The position numbers and the translations under genes were made by a program. Positions 1 to 16,414 of a DNA stretch of 64,000 nt are shown here, piece by piece. The notes beneath the pieces were generated by a model. That model did not search any database. It was not told where the DNA came from and saw only the letters and a list, made by a program, of their open reading frames with translations. Every line of letters begins with the position of its first letter. The stretch's first letter is position 1. The DNA comes from Pseudarthrobacter oxydans (lineage in GTDB: Bacteria; Actinomycetota; Actinomycetes; Actinomycetales; Micrococcaceae), in assembly GCF_030812335.1 (NCBI RefSeq), contig NZ_JAUSSN010000003.1, positions 186,001 to 250,000 on the forward strand, read 5' to 3'.

Positions 1-506
1 CCGCGGATGCGATCTACCGGATGGGTCTCTTCAGCGTTGTAGCGCTCGGCAACACCTTCCAGGGCTGGACGCTCGAACATGACGCGGCGGACCCGCGGCG
101 CCGACACATCATCGCCCTGACGGCGCATGCAATCCTCGGAGTGGCGGGCGGAGCTTTTCTGGGCCTGTTCGGGCCGTGGATCTCCGGCGTGATGTTCGGC
201 GAAGCCGTGCGCGCCGATACGCTGACGTGTGTCTACTACGGTGTCTCCTTCTTCTTCCTGTCCGCGTCAACGCCGCTCATTCGAAACATCCTGATTCCGT
301 CCCGTCGCCAGAAGTCGGTCCTGCTGTGGACCGGAATATCCGCGGTTACGGGCGTTCTCCTCATGGTTGTCGCCGGCACGATGTCCAACGTTCCGGCCGT
401 CGCACTGGGAATGGCTGTGAGCGAGGCGCTGCTCTTCGTGGGACTGTTGGTGCCCGCAGTGCGGCTCATGCCCTCGGTCGCCCGCCCCTCTACAGTCGGA
501 AGGTAG
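1..506 (+). CDS. Polysaccharide flippase (Wzx/MATE-like), 3' part only
   Basis: The reading frame is open to the first base of the window, so the N-terminal part lies upstream. The visible 166 or so residues are hydrophobic, with about four membrane spans (around LGVAGGAFLGLF, YYGVSFFFLSAS, SAVTGVLLMVV and SEALLFVGLLV). The layout resembles the C-terminal end of oligosaccharide flippases that move lipid-linked repeat units across the membrane. It ends 10 bases before a run of glycosyltransferase genes on the same strand, which fits a polysaccharide role. The family call rests on topology and context rather than on a catalytic motif. Confidence 0.6.
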   Translation, partial: ADAIYRMGLFSVVALGNTFQGWTLEHDAADPRRRHIIALTAHAILGVAGGAFLGLFGPWISGVMFGEAVRADTLTCVYYGVSFFFLSASTPLIRNILIPSRRQKSVLLWTGISAVTGVLLMVVAGTMSNVPAVALGMAVSEALLFVGLLVPAVRLMPSVARPSTVGR

Positions 507-516
507 GATCAACACC

Positions 517-1449
517 GTGACCGAAAGACGCCAGCGGCGGATTGCCGCCGTAATTGCAGCGTTCAACCCCGACGACGAACTGCTGGCCAATGCTGCTGCC
601 ATTCGGACCCAGGTGGATGAGCTGGTCGTGGTCGACGACGGCAGTTCCGCCCCGGCAGCGGCCGGCATCTTCACCCGGCTTCAAGACCAGGGCGTTACAG
701 TGCTGGCCCTGCCGTCCAATTCAGGTATCGCGGCGGCTCTCAACCGGGGCATCGAGGAGCTCCAGGCCACGTCCTCGCCTGAATTCATCCTCACTTTCGA
801 CCAGGACTCGTGCCCGGTGCCCGGGTATGTTGACAGCGCACTCACGACCTACGAGCGGGCGACCGCCGGGGGCCGGAGGGTCGGGTTCGTGTCCGCGGAA
901 TCGTTCAGCGGACACCAGGTCCCCGTTCTCGGACGGAACGACGGCTTCAGCGAGGCTTTCGACCCCATGCAATCCGGCTTCTTCATCCCGGTCTCCACCC
1001 TCGCCGCGATCGGCACCTTTGAGACCGGCTTCTTCATCGACTGTGTGGACTCCGAATACACCGCGCGGGCCAGAGCTGCAGGCTACAGCGTCCTGATCGG
1101 CGCCGGCTGTGAAGTCCAACACCGGCTTGGGGCGCGCCTTCCTGCCACAGTGTTTGGCCGGCAGCTGCGGTTCAGGGGCGAGGACTTGTCCTTTAACTAC
1201 TATTCCCCGTTCCGGATGTACTACATCATGCGCAACGGGACGACCCTACTTAGACGGTATTGGCGCCGGAACCCTTCCTGGATCCTCCGGCGACTCGTGG
1301 AGGAAGCCAAGGCGCAGGCGCTTCGGTTCGCTTTCAGCCCTGACCGACGCAACCTGGTGATTGCCGCGTGGCATGGAGTTGCCGACTCCAGCCGCGGACA
1401 CGACGGCCGGATCAGCAACGACCTCGTCAACCGCTTCCGAGCCCGTTGA
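517..1449 (+). CDS. Family 2 glycosyltransferase, rhamnosyltransferase-like
   Basis: A 310-residue GT-A fold enzyme expected to add a sugar (possibly rhamnose) to a lipid-linked cell-surface polysaccharide at the inner face of the membrane. The N-terminus has the nucleotide-sugar-binding strand pattern (AAVIAAFNP, then VVVDDGSS), followed by the metal-binding D95-Q-D97. A later acidic motif (FFIDCVDSEY) fits the acceptor/base region of bacterial rhamnosyltransferases. It starts with GTG after an AAGG-type ribosome binding site, 10 bases after the flippase. It is clearly related to the gene at 3501-4430, suggesting duplicated transferases acting at successive steps. The sugar specificity is inference. 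Confidence 0.85.
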   Translation: MTERRQRRIAAVIAAFNPDDELLANAAAIRTQVDELVVVDDGSSAPAAAGIFTRLQDQGVTVLALPSNSGIAAALNRGIEELQATSSPEFILTFDQDSCPVPGYVDSALTTYERATAGGRRVGFVSAESFSGHQVPVLGRNDGFSEAFDPMQSGFFIPVSTLAAIGTFETGFFIDCVDSEYTARARAAGYSVLIGAGCEVQHRLGARLPATVFGRQLRFRGEDLSFNYYSPFRMYYIMRNGTTLLRRYWRRNPSWILRRLVEEAKAQALRFAFSPDRRNLVIAAWHGVADSSRGHDGRISNDLVNRFRAR

Positions 1450-1463
1450 TATATTGGAGAACT

Positions 1464-2216
1464 ATGAAAATTCATGACTCGACGCGGGTCCTGGTCATCA
1501 TGCCGGCATGGAACGAAGCCGAGTCCGTGGGCAACACCGTCCGTGAGGTGCTGGGTGTCGGACGCTCCTACGATGTTCTCGTCGTCAACGACGGTTCGAC
1601 GGATGCCACCGCAGCCATCGCTAAGGAGGCCGGCGCGACCGTCCTGACACTGCCGTTCAACCTCGGAGTCGGCGGCGCGATGCGCGCAGGTTTCAAGTAC
1701 GCCCAGCGGCTTGGCTACCGCCGGGTGATCCAGGTGGACGCTGATGGCCAGCACGATCCCCGGAATATAGACGAAGTCCTTGCCGGACTGGAACACGCCG
1801 ATATCTCAATTGGCGCCCGCTTCGCTGACCGCGGCGACTACGAGGTCAGCGGCCCGCGCAAATGGGCGATGCAGTTTCTGGCCAAGGTCATTTCAGGCCT
1901 CGCCAAGACAAGGCTGACCGACGTCACATCAGGCTTCCGCGCGGCCAACGAGCGCGCCATCTCCCAGTATCTGGACCACTATCCGGCGGAGTACCTGGGC
2001 GACACCATCGATTCACTCGTGGTGGCCGTCCGCTCAGGCTGCATAGTGACCCAGATCCCCGTCGAGATGCGCCCCCGACAGGGCGGGACCCCAAGCCACA
2101 ACCCGCTCAAGGCCGCGATCTACCTTGGCCGATCGGTGTTCGCCCTGCTGCTCGCCCTGACCCGGAAACCGTCAAGGATTTCACCGGCTCAGCTCAACGC
2201 TCCGGGAAGGGCATAG
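1464..2216 (+). CDS. Polyprenyl/dolichyl-phosphate sugar synthase-like GT2
   Basis: A 250-residue GT2 enzyme of the DPM1-like branch, which usually moves a sugar from a nucleotide donor onto polyprenyl phosphate. VVNDGST (D43) and the metal site D92-A-D94 (QVDADGQHDP) are present, as is the IGARF strand typical of the family. I chose the ATG at 1464, preceded by GGAGA, over longer in-frame options because the family N-terminus (VLVIMPAWNEAESV) follows directly. Its stop overlaps the GTG start of the DUF2304 gene by one base; a DPM1-like transferase followed by DUF2304 is a recurrent pair. It may supply a polyprenyl-linked sugar to the polymer pathway. Confidence 0.82.
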   Translation: MKIHDSTRVLVIMPAWNEAESVGNTVREVLGVGRSYDVLVVNDGSTDATAAIAKEAGATVLTLPFNLGVGGAMRAGFKYAQRLGYRRVIQVDADGQHDPRNIDEVLAGLEHADISIGARFADRGDYEVSGPRKWAMQFLAKVISGLAKTRLTDVTSGFRAANERAISQYLDHYPAEYLGDTIDSLVVAVRSGCIVTQIPVEMRPRQGGTPSHNPLKAAIYLGRSVFALLLALTRKPSRISPAQLNAPGRA

Positions 2217-2596
2217 TGACGAACCTGGCTGCATTTGCTCTTTCTCTCACGATCGTCGGCGTCGTTTTCGAGATGCTCCGACGGAAGAAGCTCCGCGAAA
2301 AATACGCCGCGCTGTGGCTGATCGTCGGTGTCGGAACACTGATTTTGGCCGCATTCCCCAGCTTGTTGACCGTGGTGGCCGTAGCCGTCGGCGTCCAGCT
2401 GCCGTCCAACCTCCTGTTCATCATCAGCATCCTTCTGCTTTTGGGTGTCTGCCTCCACCTGTCTTGGGAAATCTCAGTCGTGGAAGACGAGACCCGGACC
2501 TTGGCTGAAGAAGTTGCCATCCTGCGCACTATGATCGAGGAATTGTCACCCCAAGACTCCGGCGACGATACGTCGGCGTCGCCGACGTCAAAGTAG
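2216..2596 (+). CDS. DUF2304 membrane protein
   Basis: A 126-residue protein with an N-terminal membrane span, a conserved basic stretch (MLRRKKLREKYA) and two further spans, ending in an acidic, probably coiled cytoplasmic tail. This is the DUF2304 pattern. It starts with GTG in a TAGTG overlap with the upstream DPM1-like glycosyltransferase, indicating translational coupling. No catalytic residues are evident. Proteins of this family usually sit beside polyprenyl-phosphate glycosyltransferases, so a partner or accessory role at the membrane is inferred, but its biochemical function is not known to me. Confidence 0.8.
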   Translation: MTNLAAFALSLTIVGVVFEMLRRKKLREKYAALWLIVGVGTLILAAFPSLLTVVAVAVGVQLPSNLLFIISILLLLGVCLHLSWEISVVEDETRTLAEEVAILRTMIEELSPQDSGDDTSASPTSK

Positions 2597-2616
2597 AGGA
2601 CGCCGAAAAACTAACC

Positions 2617-3504
2617 ATGGAACTGGATATCTTCATCCCCTATTGGGGCGACGCGGACTACATGAAGCAGGCCGTCGACAGCGTCCTCGCGCAGACCAAC
2701 GGCAGCTGGCGCCTGACTGTCGTGGACGACGCCTACCCGGGCGATGAGGTCCGCCGCTATGTCGAGGGCAAGGACGACCCCAGGGTCACTTACATCCGGA
2801 AAGACACCAACGAGGGCATTACCGAGAACTTCCGGACCTGCGTCTCGCTGGCCACAAAGGACGTGTTGGTAGTCATGGGGTCGGACGACCTGCTGCTGCC
2901 CAACTACGTCGATGTTGTGCTCCGCGCACACTCGGAATTTCCGCACGCCTGGATCATCCAGCCGGGCGTCCAGGTCATCGACGAGGCCGGCAAGGCGACG
3001 GTCCCGCTGGCGGATATCGTCAAGCAGCGGGTGGTCAAACCCCGTGGTTCAGGCGCCCGTGTCCTCTCCGGCGAAGCGCTGGCAGCTAGCCTGCTGCACG
3101 GGGACTGGCTCTACTGGCCCTCCCTCGCATTCCGGACGGACAAGATCCGGAACTACGATTTCCGCGATGGTCTCCCCGTCATCCAGGACCTCGCCCTCGT
3201 CCTCGACATGGTCGCTGGCGGCGCCGAGCTGCTGATCGAGCCCGAAGTCTGCTTTGAGTACCGGCGGCACACCAGCAGCGCCTCGGCGGCCAAGCTCATC
3301 GACGGGTCCCGGTTCGAAGGTGAGCGTGACTACTTTGAACTCGCAGAACGACTGTGCGAGGCGAAGGGGTGGAGCAGGGCTGCCCGCGCGGCACGCCTGC
3401 GGCTGACGTCGCGGGCGCACGCCGTCTTGTTCGTTCCGGGCGCGCTCCGCCAAGGCGGTACCGGCCCGCTGGGCATGCTCCTCCGGCATGCGTTCGGCAA
3501 ATGA
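2617..3504 (+). CDS. Family 2 glycosyltransferase
   Basis: A 295-residue GT-A glycosyltransferase. It opens directly with the donor-binding pattern (DIFIPYWGDADYMKQAVDSV), followed by VVDD and the metal-binding-like S89-D90-D91 in VVMGSDDLLLP. A basic C-terminal helix region may contact the membrane. No strong ribosome binding site precedes the ATG. The last four bases (ATGA) overlap the start of the next glycosyltransferase, so the two are translationally coupled. Its substrate cannot be deduced; it should add one residue of the surface polymer made by this cluster. Confidence 0.82.
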   Translation: MELDIFIPYWGDADYMKQAVDSVLAQTNGSWRLTVVDDAYPGDEVRRYVEGKDDPRVTYIRKDTNEGITENFRTCVSLATKDVLVVMGSDDLLLPNYVDVVLRAHSEFPHAWIIQPGVQVIDEAGKATVPLADIVKQRVVKPRGSGARVLSGEALAASLLHGDWLYWPSLAFRTDKIRNYDFRDGLPVIQDLALVLDMVAGGAELLIEPEVCFEYRRHTSSASAAKLIDGSRFEGERDYFELAERLCEAKGWSRAARAARLRLTSRAHAVLFVPGALRQGGTGPLGMLLRHAFGK

Positions 3505-4430
3505 CGGGCACGCAGATGCCGAAAGCACCCGGTGGTCCTGTCGCCGGAGTCGCAGGCGTCGTTACGGCCTACCGGCCGACTGCGGAGCTCATAGGCAACG
3601 TGGAATCGCTGCTGCGGCAGCTTGCCGTGGTGGTGGTGGTGGACGACGGCGGGGGCCCCGGTTTTGACCACATCTTCGCGGCCCTGGCCGACGGCGGCGC
3701 GGTAGTAGTCCGTCTCGAAGCCAACTCAGGCATTGGCGCCGCCTTAAACACAGGCATCCGCAGGGCTCGGGCCATCAGTGACCCCGACTACATCGTGACC
3801 GTGGATCAGGACTCCTACCTTCCCGCCGGCTATGTCCAGACACTTCGCGACGCCTCCGCCGGCGCGAAGGCAGCCGGCATCGAGCCGGGCCTGATCTCGC
3901 CGTCCACCATTCACGGGAACCCGGTCAAGCGCGCCGGTTCGCGCCACGGGATTCCCCTTGGCAAGGAGCCAATCCAGTCCGGCCTGATGATCCCGGTCGC
4001 CACCCTGGATGCGATAGGCGACTTCTGGGAGGAACTGTTCATCGATCTGGTCGATACCGAGTATTACTTCCGTGCCCTCGGTGCCGGCCTCCCCACCGTT
4101 CTTGCCCCGGCTGAATTCGACCATTCACTCGGGACGATGGTCGACGCGCGGGTGTTCGGACGGGCCGTTCATGTGGGCGGACGGCCGCCCTTGAAAGTCC
4201 GCACCGCAGCGCCCTGGCGCTATTACTACATTTTCCGGAATCGGCTCCTCGTTAGCCTGCGGTACGCCCGCCGCAATCCGCTGTGGGTGACAAGCGGGGT
4301 CTGGACCGATGTCCGCCATCTGCTGGTCGTCACCCTGCTCGCGCCGGGACGATCCGGGCGACTCGGCTATGCCCTCAAGGGACTCTCGGACGGCCTCCGC
4401 GGGCGCAGCGGCCGCGGCCACGTTAACTGA
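3501..4430 (+). CDS. Family 2 glycosyltransferase, rhamnosyltransferase-like
   Basis: A 309-residue enzyme related to the one at 517-1449, with VVVVVDDGGG at the donor site, the metal motif D102-Q-D104 (VTVDQDS) and the late acidic motif LFIDLVDTEYY. The ATG at 3501 was chosen because it forms an ATGA overlap with the upstream gene; a longer in-frame option would overlap that gene by about 150 bases. Two such enzymes in one cluster plus RfbA downstream are consistent with a dTDP-deoxysugar, probably rhamnose, in the polymer. Specificity is inferred. Confidence 0.83.
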   Translation: MTGTQMPKAPGGPVAGVAGVVTAYRPTAELIGNVESLLRQLAVVVVVDDGGGPGFDHIFAALADGGAVVVRLEANSGIGAALNTGIRRARAISDPDYIVTVDQDSYLPAGYVQTLRDASAGAKAAGIEPGLISPSTIHGNPVKRAGSRHGIPLGKEPIQSGLMIPVATLDAIGDFWEELFIDLVDTEYYFRALGAGLPTVLAPAEFDHSLGTMVDARVFGRAVHVGGRPPLKVRTAAPWRYYYIFRNRLLVSLRYARRNPLWVTSGVWTDVRHLLVVTLLAPGRSGRLGYALKGLSDGLRGRSGRGHVN

Positions 4431-4504
4431 TTTCCGCACCGCCCCCCAGGGCCACCAGGGCCCTGGTTTGGCCGAGCGCAGACAGGTAGGGGAGGATATA
4501 GTCC

Positions 4505-5368
4505 ATGCGCGGAATTATTCTTGCCGGTGGGACCGGCTCACGTCTCCATCCCATCACCCACGGCATCAGCAAGCAACTGGTCCCTGTTTACGACAAGCCG
4601 ATGATCTACTACCCGCTCTCGACGCTGATCCTGGCCGGGATCCGCGACATCCTGATCATCACCACGCCCCATGACGCCGAACAGTTCCAGCGCCTGCTGG
4701 GCGACGGTTCACAGTTCGGCATCAGCCTGACCTACGTCCAGCAGCCATCGCCGGACGGCCTCGCACAGGCCTTCATCCTCGGCGAAGAGCACATCGGCCG
4801 GGAGACCGTGGCCCTGGTCCTGGGCGATAACATCTTCTACGGCCAAGGCATGGGCACCCAGCTGCGCAAGCACGCCGACATCGACGGCGGCGCTGTCTTC
4901 GGCTACTGGGTCAAGGATCCCAAGGCCTACGGCGTGGTCGAGTTCGACGACGCCGGACAGGCCATCTCCCTCGAGGAAAAGCCGGCGCAGCCCAAGTCCC
5001 ACTACGCCGTGCCGGGCCTGTACTTCTACGACAACGACGTCGTCGACATCGCCAAAAACCTGCAGCCGTCACCGCGCGGCGAACTCGAGATCACGGACAT
5101 CAACCGCACCTACCTCGAGAAGGGCAAGCTCCGCGTCGAAATCCTGCCCCGGGGCACGGCGTGGCTGGACACCGGCACGTTCAACGACCTGAACGATGCG
5201 TCGAACTTCATTCGCACGGTGGAAAACCGCCAGGGGCTCAAGATCGGCGCGCCCGAGGAAATCGCATGGCGCCAGGGCTTCCTCACGGACGACGAACTCC
5301 GCCAGCGCGCGACGCCGCTGATCAAAAGCGGCTACGGGTCATACCTGCTCGGTCTCCTAGAGCCGTAA
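4505..5368 (+). CDS. rfbA: Glucose-1-phosphate thymidylyltransferase
   Basis: A 287-residue RmlA/RfbA enzyme making dTDP-glucose from glucose-1-phosphate and dTTP, the first step towards dTDP-rhamnose and other deoxysugars. The nucleotide loop G8-G9-T-G-S-R13-L14, the K23-Q24 pair in [10 protein letters not shown] and the metal aspartate D108 in VLGDNIFYG are intact, and the length is normal. A good ribosome binding site (GGGGAGG) lies nine bases before the ATG. The other genes of dTDP-rhamnose synthesis (rfbB, rfbC, rfbD) are not in this window and must lie elsewhere. Confidence 0.96.
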   Translation: MRGIILAGGTGSRLHPITHGISKQLVPVYDKPMIYYPLSTLILAGIRDILIITTPHDAEQFQRLLGDGSQFGISLTYVQQPSPDGLAQAFILGEEHIGRETVALVLGDNIFYGQGMGTQLRKHADIDGGAVFGYWVKDPKAYGVVEFDDAGQAISLEEKPAQPKSHYAVPGLYFYDNDVVDIAKNLQPSPRGELEITDINRTYLEKGKLRVEILPRGTAWLDTGTFNDLNDASNFIRTVENRQGLKIGAPEEIAWRQGFLTDDELRQRATPLIKSGYGSYLLGLLEP

Positions 5369-5375
5369 CGGCAGC

Positions 5376-7367
5376 ATGTGGTGGTCGGCCTTACCGCAGA
5401 TTCTCGGAGCAGCTGTTCTCCTGATTTCGCCGGGGCTACTCGTCGCCCTGGCGCTGCGCTTCAGGGGATTCGACGCGCTCGGCCTTGCCCCGGCGCTGTC
5501 GGTTGGCCTCATCGTGGCAACGTCGACACTGACTCCATTCGTGAATGTGGCCTTCGGGCTGATCCCGGTAGCGGCCATGGCACTCGCGGTGGCCGCAGCG
5601 GGGATGTTCGCTGCGCGGCTTCGCTCCGCCCGTTCTGACGGGCAGCAGCCGGACTCCCCTGGGCCGGGAGCGCTGGACCGGGCTGCGCCGTTTGCCGCCT
5701 TCGGCATCGCTGCGTTCCTGATAGCTGCCAGCGCGGTCAAAGTCATCGGCACCCCCCAGGCCTTCTCGCAGACCTACGACGCGGTCTTCCATCTGAACTC
5801 GGTCAAATACGCTCTCGATACCGGCCAGGCCTCTTCACTTACCATCGGCGGCATGACCGGCGGCGGTTTCTACCCGGCGGGCTGGAACGCCGTGGCTTCG
5901 CTCGTCGCCTCCGTCACCGGAGCGGAGGTGGCCGCCGCCGTCAACATCACGAGCATCGTCCTCGCTGCCGTCTTCTGGCCCCTTGGCTGCCTGCTCATGA
6001 CCAGGTGGATAGTCGGCACGCGACCGTCGGTGACCATGGGCGCTGCCATCGCTTGCGCCTCCCTGGGCGCGTTCCCCATCCTGATGATGGACTTCGGTGT
6101 CCTGTACCCGAATCTGCTGGCCATCAGCATCCTTCCGGCGGGCGTTTCGCTGGCGGCCTCACTCGCCGGTCTGGCTCCCGGACAGCCCCGGCGCGATCTT
6201 GCCACGCTTCTGGCGCTGCTGTTGAGCCTCACCGGGCTCGTCGTCGCGCACCCCACCACGTTCATGGCCTGGCTGACGTGGACACTGCCCATGGTGGCCT
6301 ACCTTGTCGGAAAGACCTTCCCGTCCGTCTGGCGGAACAGAGACACCGGCAGGTACCGCCTTGCGCGGTACCTGGCCGCGGTGACAGCCTACGGCGTCGC
6401 CTTCCTCCTCCTGTGGATCTTCCTCCGGCCGCCTGCGGCGGCGGCCTTTTGGGGCCCGTACCACACCATTCCGCAGGCCCTCGGTGAAGCGCTGGCCATA
6501 GCCCCCATGGATCTGCCCCCGGCGTGGCTGGTGGCGCCCCTGGCGCTTCTCGGCCTCTGGGTCTGTTTCAGGTACCCGGCGCGCTATGGGTGGATCGGCC
6601 TGGTCTTCGTGATCTTCTCGGCGCTGTTCATCACTGTGGCTGGATTTCCCGTCTCACCCGTCAGGGACTTCGTCGGGGGCGTCTGGTACAACGACAGCTA
6701 CCGCCTCGCGGCGCTCCTGCCGCTCGTGGCGGTGCTGCTGGTAGGTGTCGGATTGAACTGGGTCGCCGAGCGGCTGGCAGCGGCCCGTGGCCGATATCCC
6801 GCCCTCAAATACGCCACTGAAGGCCCTGACCGCTGGCAACGTCCGGCGCGGGTCGCATACCGCGCCGCCGTCGGGGCCGTGCTGATACTTGCCGCCATAG
6901 TCGTTGGGCAGCAGGGCGGGCTGGAAAAAGAAGTGCAGCAAGCGGCCTCCCGCTACTCACTCGAGGCTGATTCCCCCCTCGTCTCCACCGACGAACTGGC
7001 CCTTATCCGGCGGCTCCAATACTCGGTGCCTGCGGACGCCGTCCTGATCAGCAACCCGTACACGGGTGCGGCGCTGTCCTACGCCCTCGGCGACCGGAAG
7101 TCGGCGCAACTCCACATCCTCAGCAGCGTCTCCCCGGCAGTCGAGAAGATCTACGAATCGGCAGGGTCGGTGACTACGGATCCCAGCGTCTGCGACGCCG
7201 TCCGGCAGGAAAGAGGATTCTATATTTTGGACTTCGGCACTGAGGAAGTCCACGGCGGAAACCACATGGTCGCCGGCCTGACGCATCTGGACACGAACAC
7301 CGGCCTGCAGCTGATCGACAGCCAGGGCAAGGCCAAGCTCTACAAGTTCACCGTCTGCGGCGTCTGA
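5376..7367 (+). CDS. Large polytopic membrane protein, DUF6541-like
   Basis: A 663-residue integral membrane protein with ten or more predicted spans in its first 500 residues and a soluble C-terminal domain of about 150 residues (from roughly residue 515). The layout resembles the actinobacterial DUF6541 family and GT-C type transferases, but I see no decisive catalytic acidic motif. It starts seven bases after rfbA, so it belongs to the polysaccharide operon. It could be a polyprenyl-sugar-dependent transferase, a polymerase-like protein or an envelope scaffold. The function is unproven. Confidence 0.72.
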   Translation: MWWSALPQILGAAVLLISPGLLVALALRFRGFDALGLAPALSVGLIVATSTLTPFVNVAFGLIPVAAMALAVAAAGMFAARLRSARSDGQQPDSPGPGALDRAAPFAAFGIAAFLIAASAVKVIGTPQAFSQTYDAVFHLNSVKYALDTGQASSLTIGGMTGGGFYPAGWNAVASLVASVTGAEVAAAVNITSIVLAAVFWPLGCLLMTRWIVGTRPSVTMGAAIACASLGAFPILMMDFGVLYPNLLAISILPAGVSLAASLAGLAPGQPRRDLATLLALLLSLTGLVVAHPTTFMAWLTWTLPMVAYLVGKTFPSVWRNRDTGRYRLARYLAAVTAYGVAFLLLWIFLRPPAAAAFWGPYHTIPQALGEALAIAPMDLPPAWLVAPLALLGLWVCFRYPARYGWIGLVFVIFSALFITVAGFPVSPVRDFVGGVWYNDSYRLAALLPLVAVLLVGVGLNWVAERLAAARGRYPALKYATEGPDRWQRPARVAYRAAVGAVLILAAIVVGQQGGLEKEVQQAASRYSLEADSPLVSTDELALIRRLQYSVPADAVLISNPYTGAALSYALGDRKSAQLHILSSVSPAVEKIYESAGSVTTDPSVCDAVRQERGFYILDFGTEEVHGGNHMVAGLTHLDTNTGLQLIDSQGKAKLYKFTVCGV

Positions 7368-7379
7368 CGGGCACGCACA

Positions 7380-7413
7380 CCGCCGGGGACACCCTAAAGC
7401 GTGTCCCCGGCGG
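7380..7413. terminator. Bidirectional terminator between convergent polysaccharide operons
   Basis: A perfect 13-bp stem (CCGCCGGGGACAC pairing with its complement) with an 8-base loop lies between the stop codons of the DUF6541-like gene on the plus strand and wzt on the minus strand. The T-tract is weak on both sides. Confidence 0.75.
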
Positions 7414-7421
7414 CGCTGCTT

Positions 7422-8180
7422 CTAGTTCTGGTGCGTGGTGGAACGCCGCCGCAGCTCTGCCACAACCTCATGGACGTCCCCGTCCATGACCACCTTGCCG
7501 TGCTCGAGCAGCACGCCCCGCTCACAGACGGTGGCGACCAGATCCAGGTCGTGGCTCACCACGAACAGGGTCTTCCCCATTTCCGAGAGTTCTTTGATCT
7601 TTGCGATGCACTTGCGCTGGAAGGGCTCGTCCCCCACCGCGAGAATCTCGTCGATCAGGAAGACCTCCGGATCCGTGTGCACGGCGATGGAAAACGCCAG
7701 CCGCAGGTACATGCCGGAGGAGTAGAACTTCACCTCGGTGTCGATGAACTCACCGATCTCGGAGAACTCCACGATCGAGTCGAACTTCTCGTCGATCTGC
7801 TTCTCGGTCATGCCGAGGATGGCACCGTTGAGGTAGACGTTGTCCCGTCCGCTGAGGTCATGGTGGAAGCCTGCGCCGACTTCAATGAGTCCGGCCACCC
7901 GGCCGCGCGTGCGCACCGTTCCGCCGTCGGGCTGCAGGACGCCGGAGATCAGCTTCAGGAGGGTTGATTTTCCCGAGCCGTTGAGTCCCATCAGCGCCAC
8001 GGTCTCGCCCTGTCTGACCTCCAGCGAAACGTTGTCGAGTGCCAGGAACTTTTTCGACAGGTCGCCCTTCCGGCCCTTCACCAGCCAGACAAGGGCCTCT
8101 TTGAGGGAACGGGTGTGGCGCAGGACGAACTGCTTCCGGAGGTCGATGCAGCTGATGGCCACATGGCCGTGCGAGGTCAT
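7422..8180 (-). CDS. wzt: ABC transporter ATPase for polysaccharide/galactan export (Wzt)
   Basis: A 252-residue ATPase of the ABC-2 polysaccharide/teichoic acid export family. The Walker A loop GLNGSGKST, the signature YSSGMYLRLAFS (typical of Wzt/TagH) and the Walker B VFLIDEI are present. It has no extra C-terminal carbohydrate-binding domain, so chain-length capping of the kind seen in longer Wzt proteins is not expected. It lies one base after wzm and is the last gene of the glf-glfT2-wzm-wzt operon. In mycobacteria the comparable transporter (Rv3781/Rv3783) is linked to galactan precursor export. That role here is inferred from gene order. Confidence 0.9.
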   Translation of the reverse strand: MTSHGHVAISCIDLRKQFVLRHTRSLKEALVWLVKGRKGDLSKKFLALDNVSLEVRQGETVALMGLNGSGKSTLLKLISGVLQPDGGTVRTRGRVAGLIEVGAGFHHDLSGRDNVYLNGAILGMTEKQIDEKFDSIVEFSEIGEFIDTEVKFYSSGMYLRLAFSIAVHTDPEVFLIDEILAVGDEPFQRKCIAKIKELSEMGKTLFVVSHDLDLVATVCERGVLLEHGKVVMDGDVHEVVAELRRRSTTHQN

Positions 8181-8181
8181 G

Positions 8182-9051
8182 TCAGAGCTCCTGTGCGAAG
8201 TGGACGGCGAGCCGGCGGAACGTCAGCTGTCCGAGGAACAGCAGGCCGAGGGAGATCATCATGGCGATCGGCAGCCAGAGCGTCAGCAGGCCCGGGGGAA
8301 TGGTCTCGATCCCCATTTGTTCGGCGTTGAGCGTCGGTTCCCAGAAGACCCAGTGGAAGACCTCGACGGCGACCGTCATCGGGTTGAGCTGGTAGACCCA
8401 GAACCAGGAGCCCATCACGTTCTCGACCATCGTCCACACGTAGAGGACCGGTGACGCCCACGTCACCACCATGACGATCATGTCGACGATGTTCTCGGAA
8501 TCGCGGAAGTAAACGTTGACGGCGCCGAAGATCAGGCCCAGGCCGGTGGCGAGAACCGCGACCATGAGGAAGATCAGGACGGCGGCGGCGATCTGCAGGA
8601 TTGACGGCGTCCATCCCACAACGAGACAGGCCCCGACCAGCACCAGGAGTTGTGGCAGGAAGTGCGCGGCGGACACCCAGACCGTGGCGACCGGGAAAAG
8701 TTCCCGCGGCAGGTAGATCTTCCGGATCAGATCGCGGTTATCGACGATGGACCGGGTGGCGTTGGAGAGGCACTCCGTGAAGAAGTTGACCAGCACAATC
8801 CCGGCAAAGAGATAGATCGCATAGTTGGGCGTACCCCGCTGGAGGTCCAGGAAGACGCCAAGCGCCACGAAGTAGATCAGGAACTGCACGAGTGGCTTGA
8901 CGTACGACCACAGGAGCCCCAGCACGGAGCCCCGGTACCGCACCTTGATTTCCTTGCGCACCAGCAGCTTCAGGAGGAACCGGTCGCCGTAAACATCCAG
9001 GAGCCCCCGCCCGCTTCCGGGCTTCAGCATCTGGTCGGTTGGACCCGCCAT
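8182..9051 (-). CDS. wzm: ABC-2 polysaccharide/galactan export permease (Wzm)
   Basis: A 289-residue ABC-2 permease with about six membrane spans and the hallmark N-terminal stretch (KEIKVRYRGSVLGLLWSYVKP-like) of TagG/Wzm proteins, whose amphipathic segment precedes the first span. It pairs with the ATPase immediately downstream to flip a lipid-linked polymer outward. Its ATG begins on the base next to the glfT2 stop, so it is coupled to the galactan polymerase. The strong coupling suggests that the GlfT2 product is its cargo. Confidence 0.9.
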   Translation of the reverse strand: MAGPTDQMLKPGSGRGLLDVYGDRFLLKLLVRKEIKVRYRGSVLGLLWSYVKPLVQFLIYFVALGVFLDLQRGTPNYAIYLFAGIVLVNFFTECLSNATRSIVDNRDLIRKIYLPRELFPVATVWVSAAHFLPQLLVLVGACLVVGWTPSILQIAAAVLIFLMVAVLATGLGLIFGAVNVYFRDSENIVDMIVMVVTWASPVLYVWTMVENVMGSWFWVYQLNPMTVAVEVFHWVFWEPTLNAEQMGIETIPPGLLTLWLPIAMMISLGLLFLGQLTFRRLAVHFAQEL

Positions 9052-16347
<7,296 letters not shown>

Positions 16348-16414
16348 ACACCGCACGCCGGCCGGACTGCGGGCACGGCGACAGGAACGGCTGCGGGCAC
16401 GGCTGCAGGAACGG

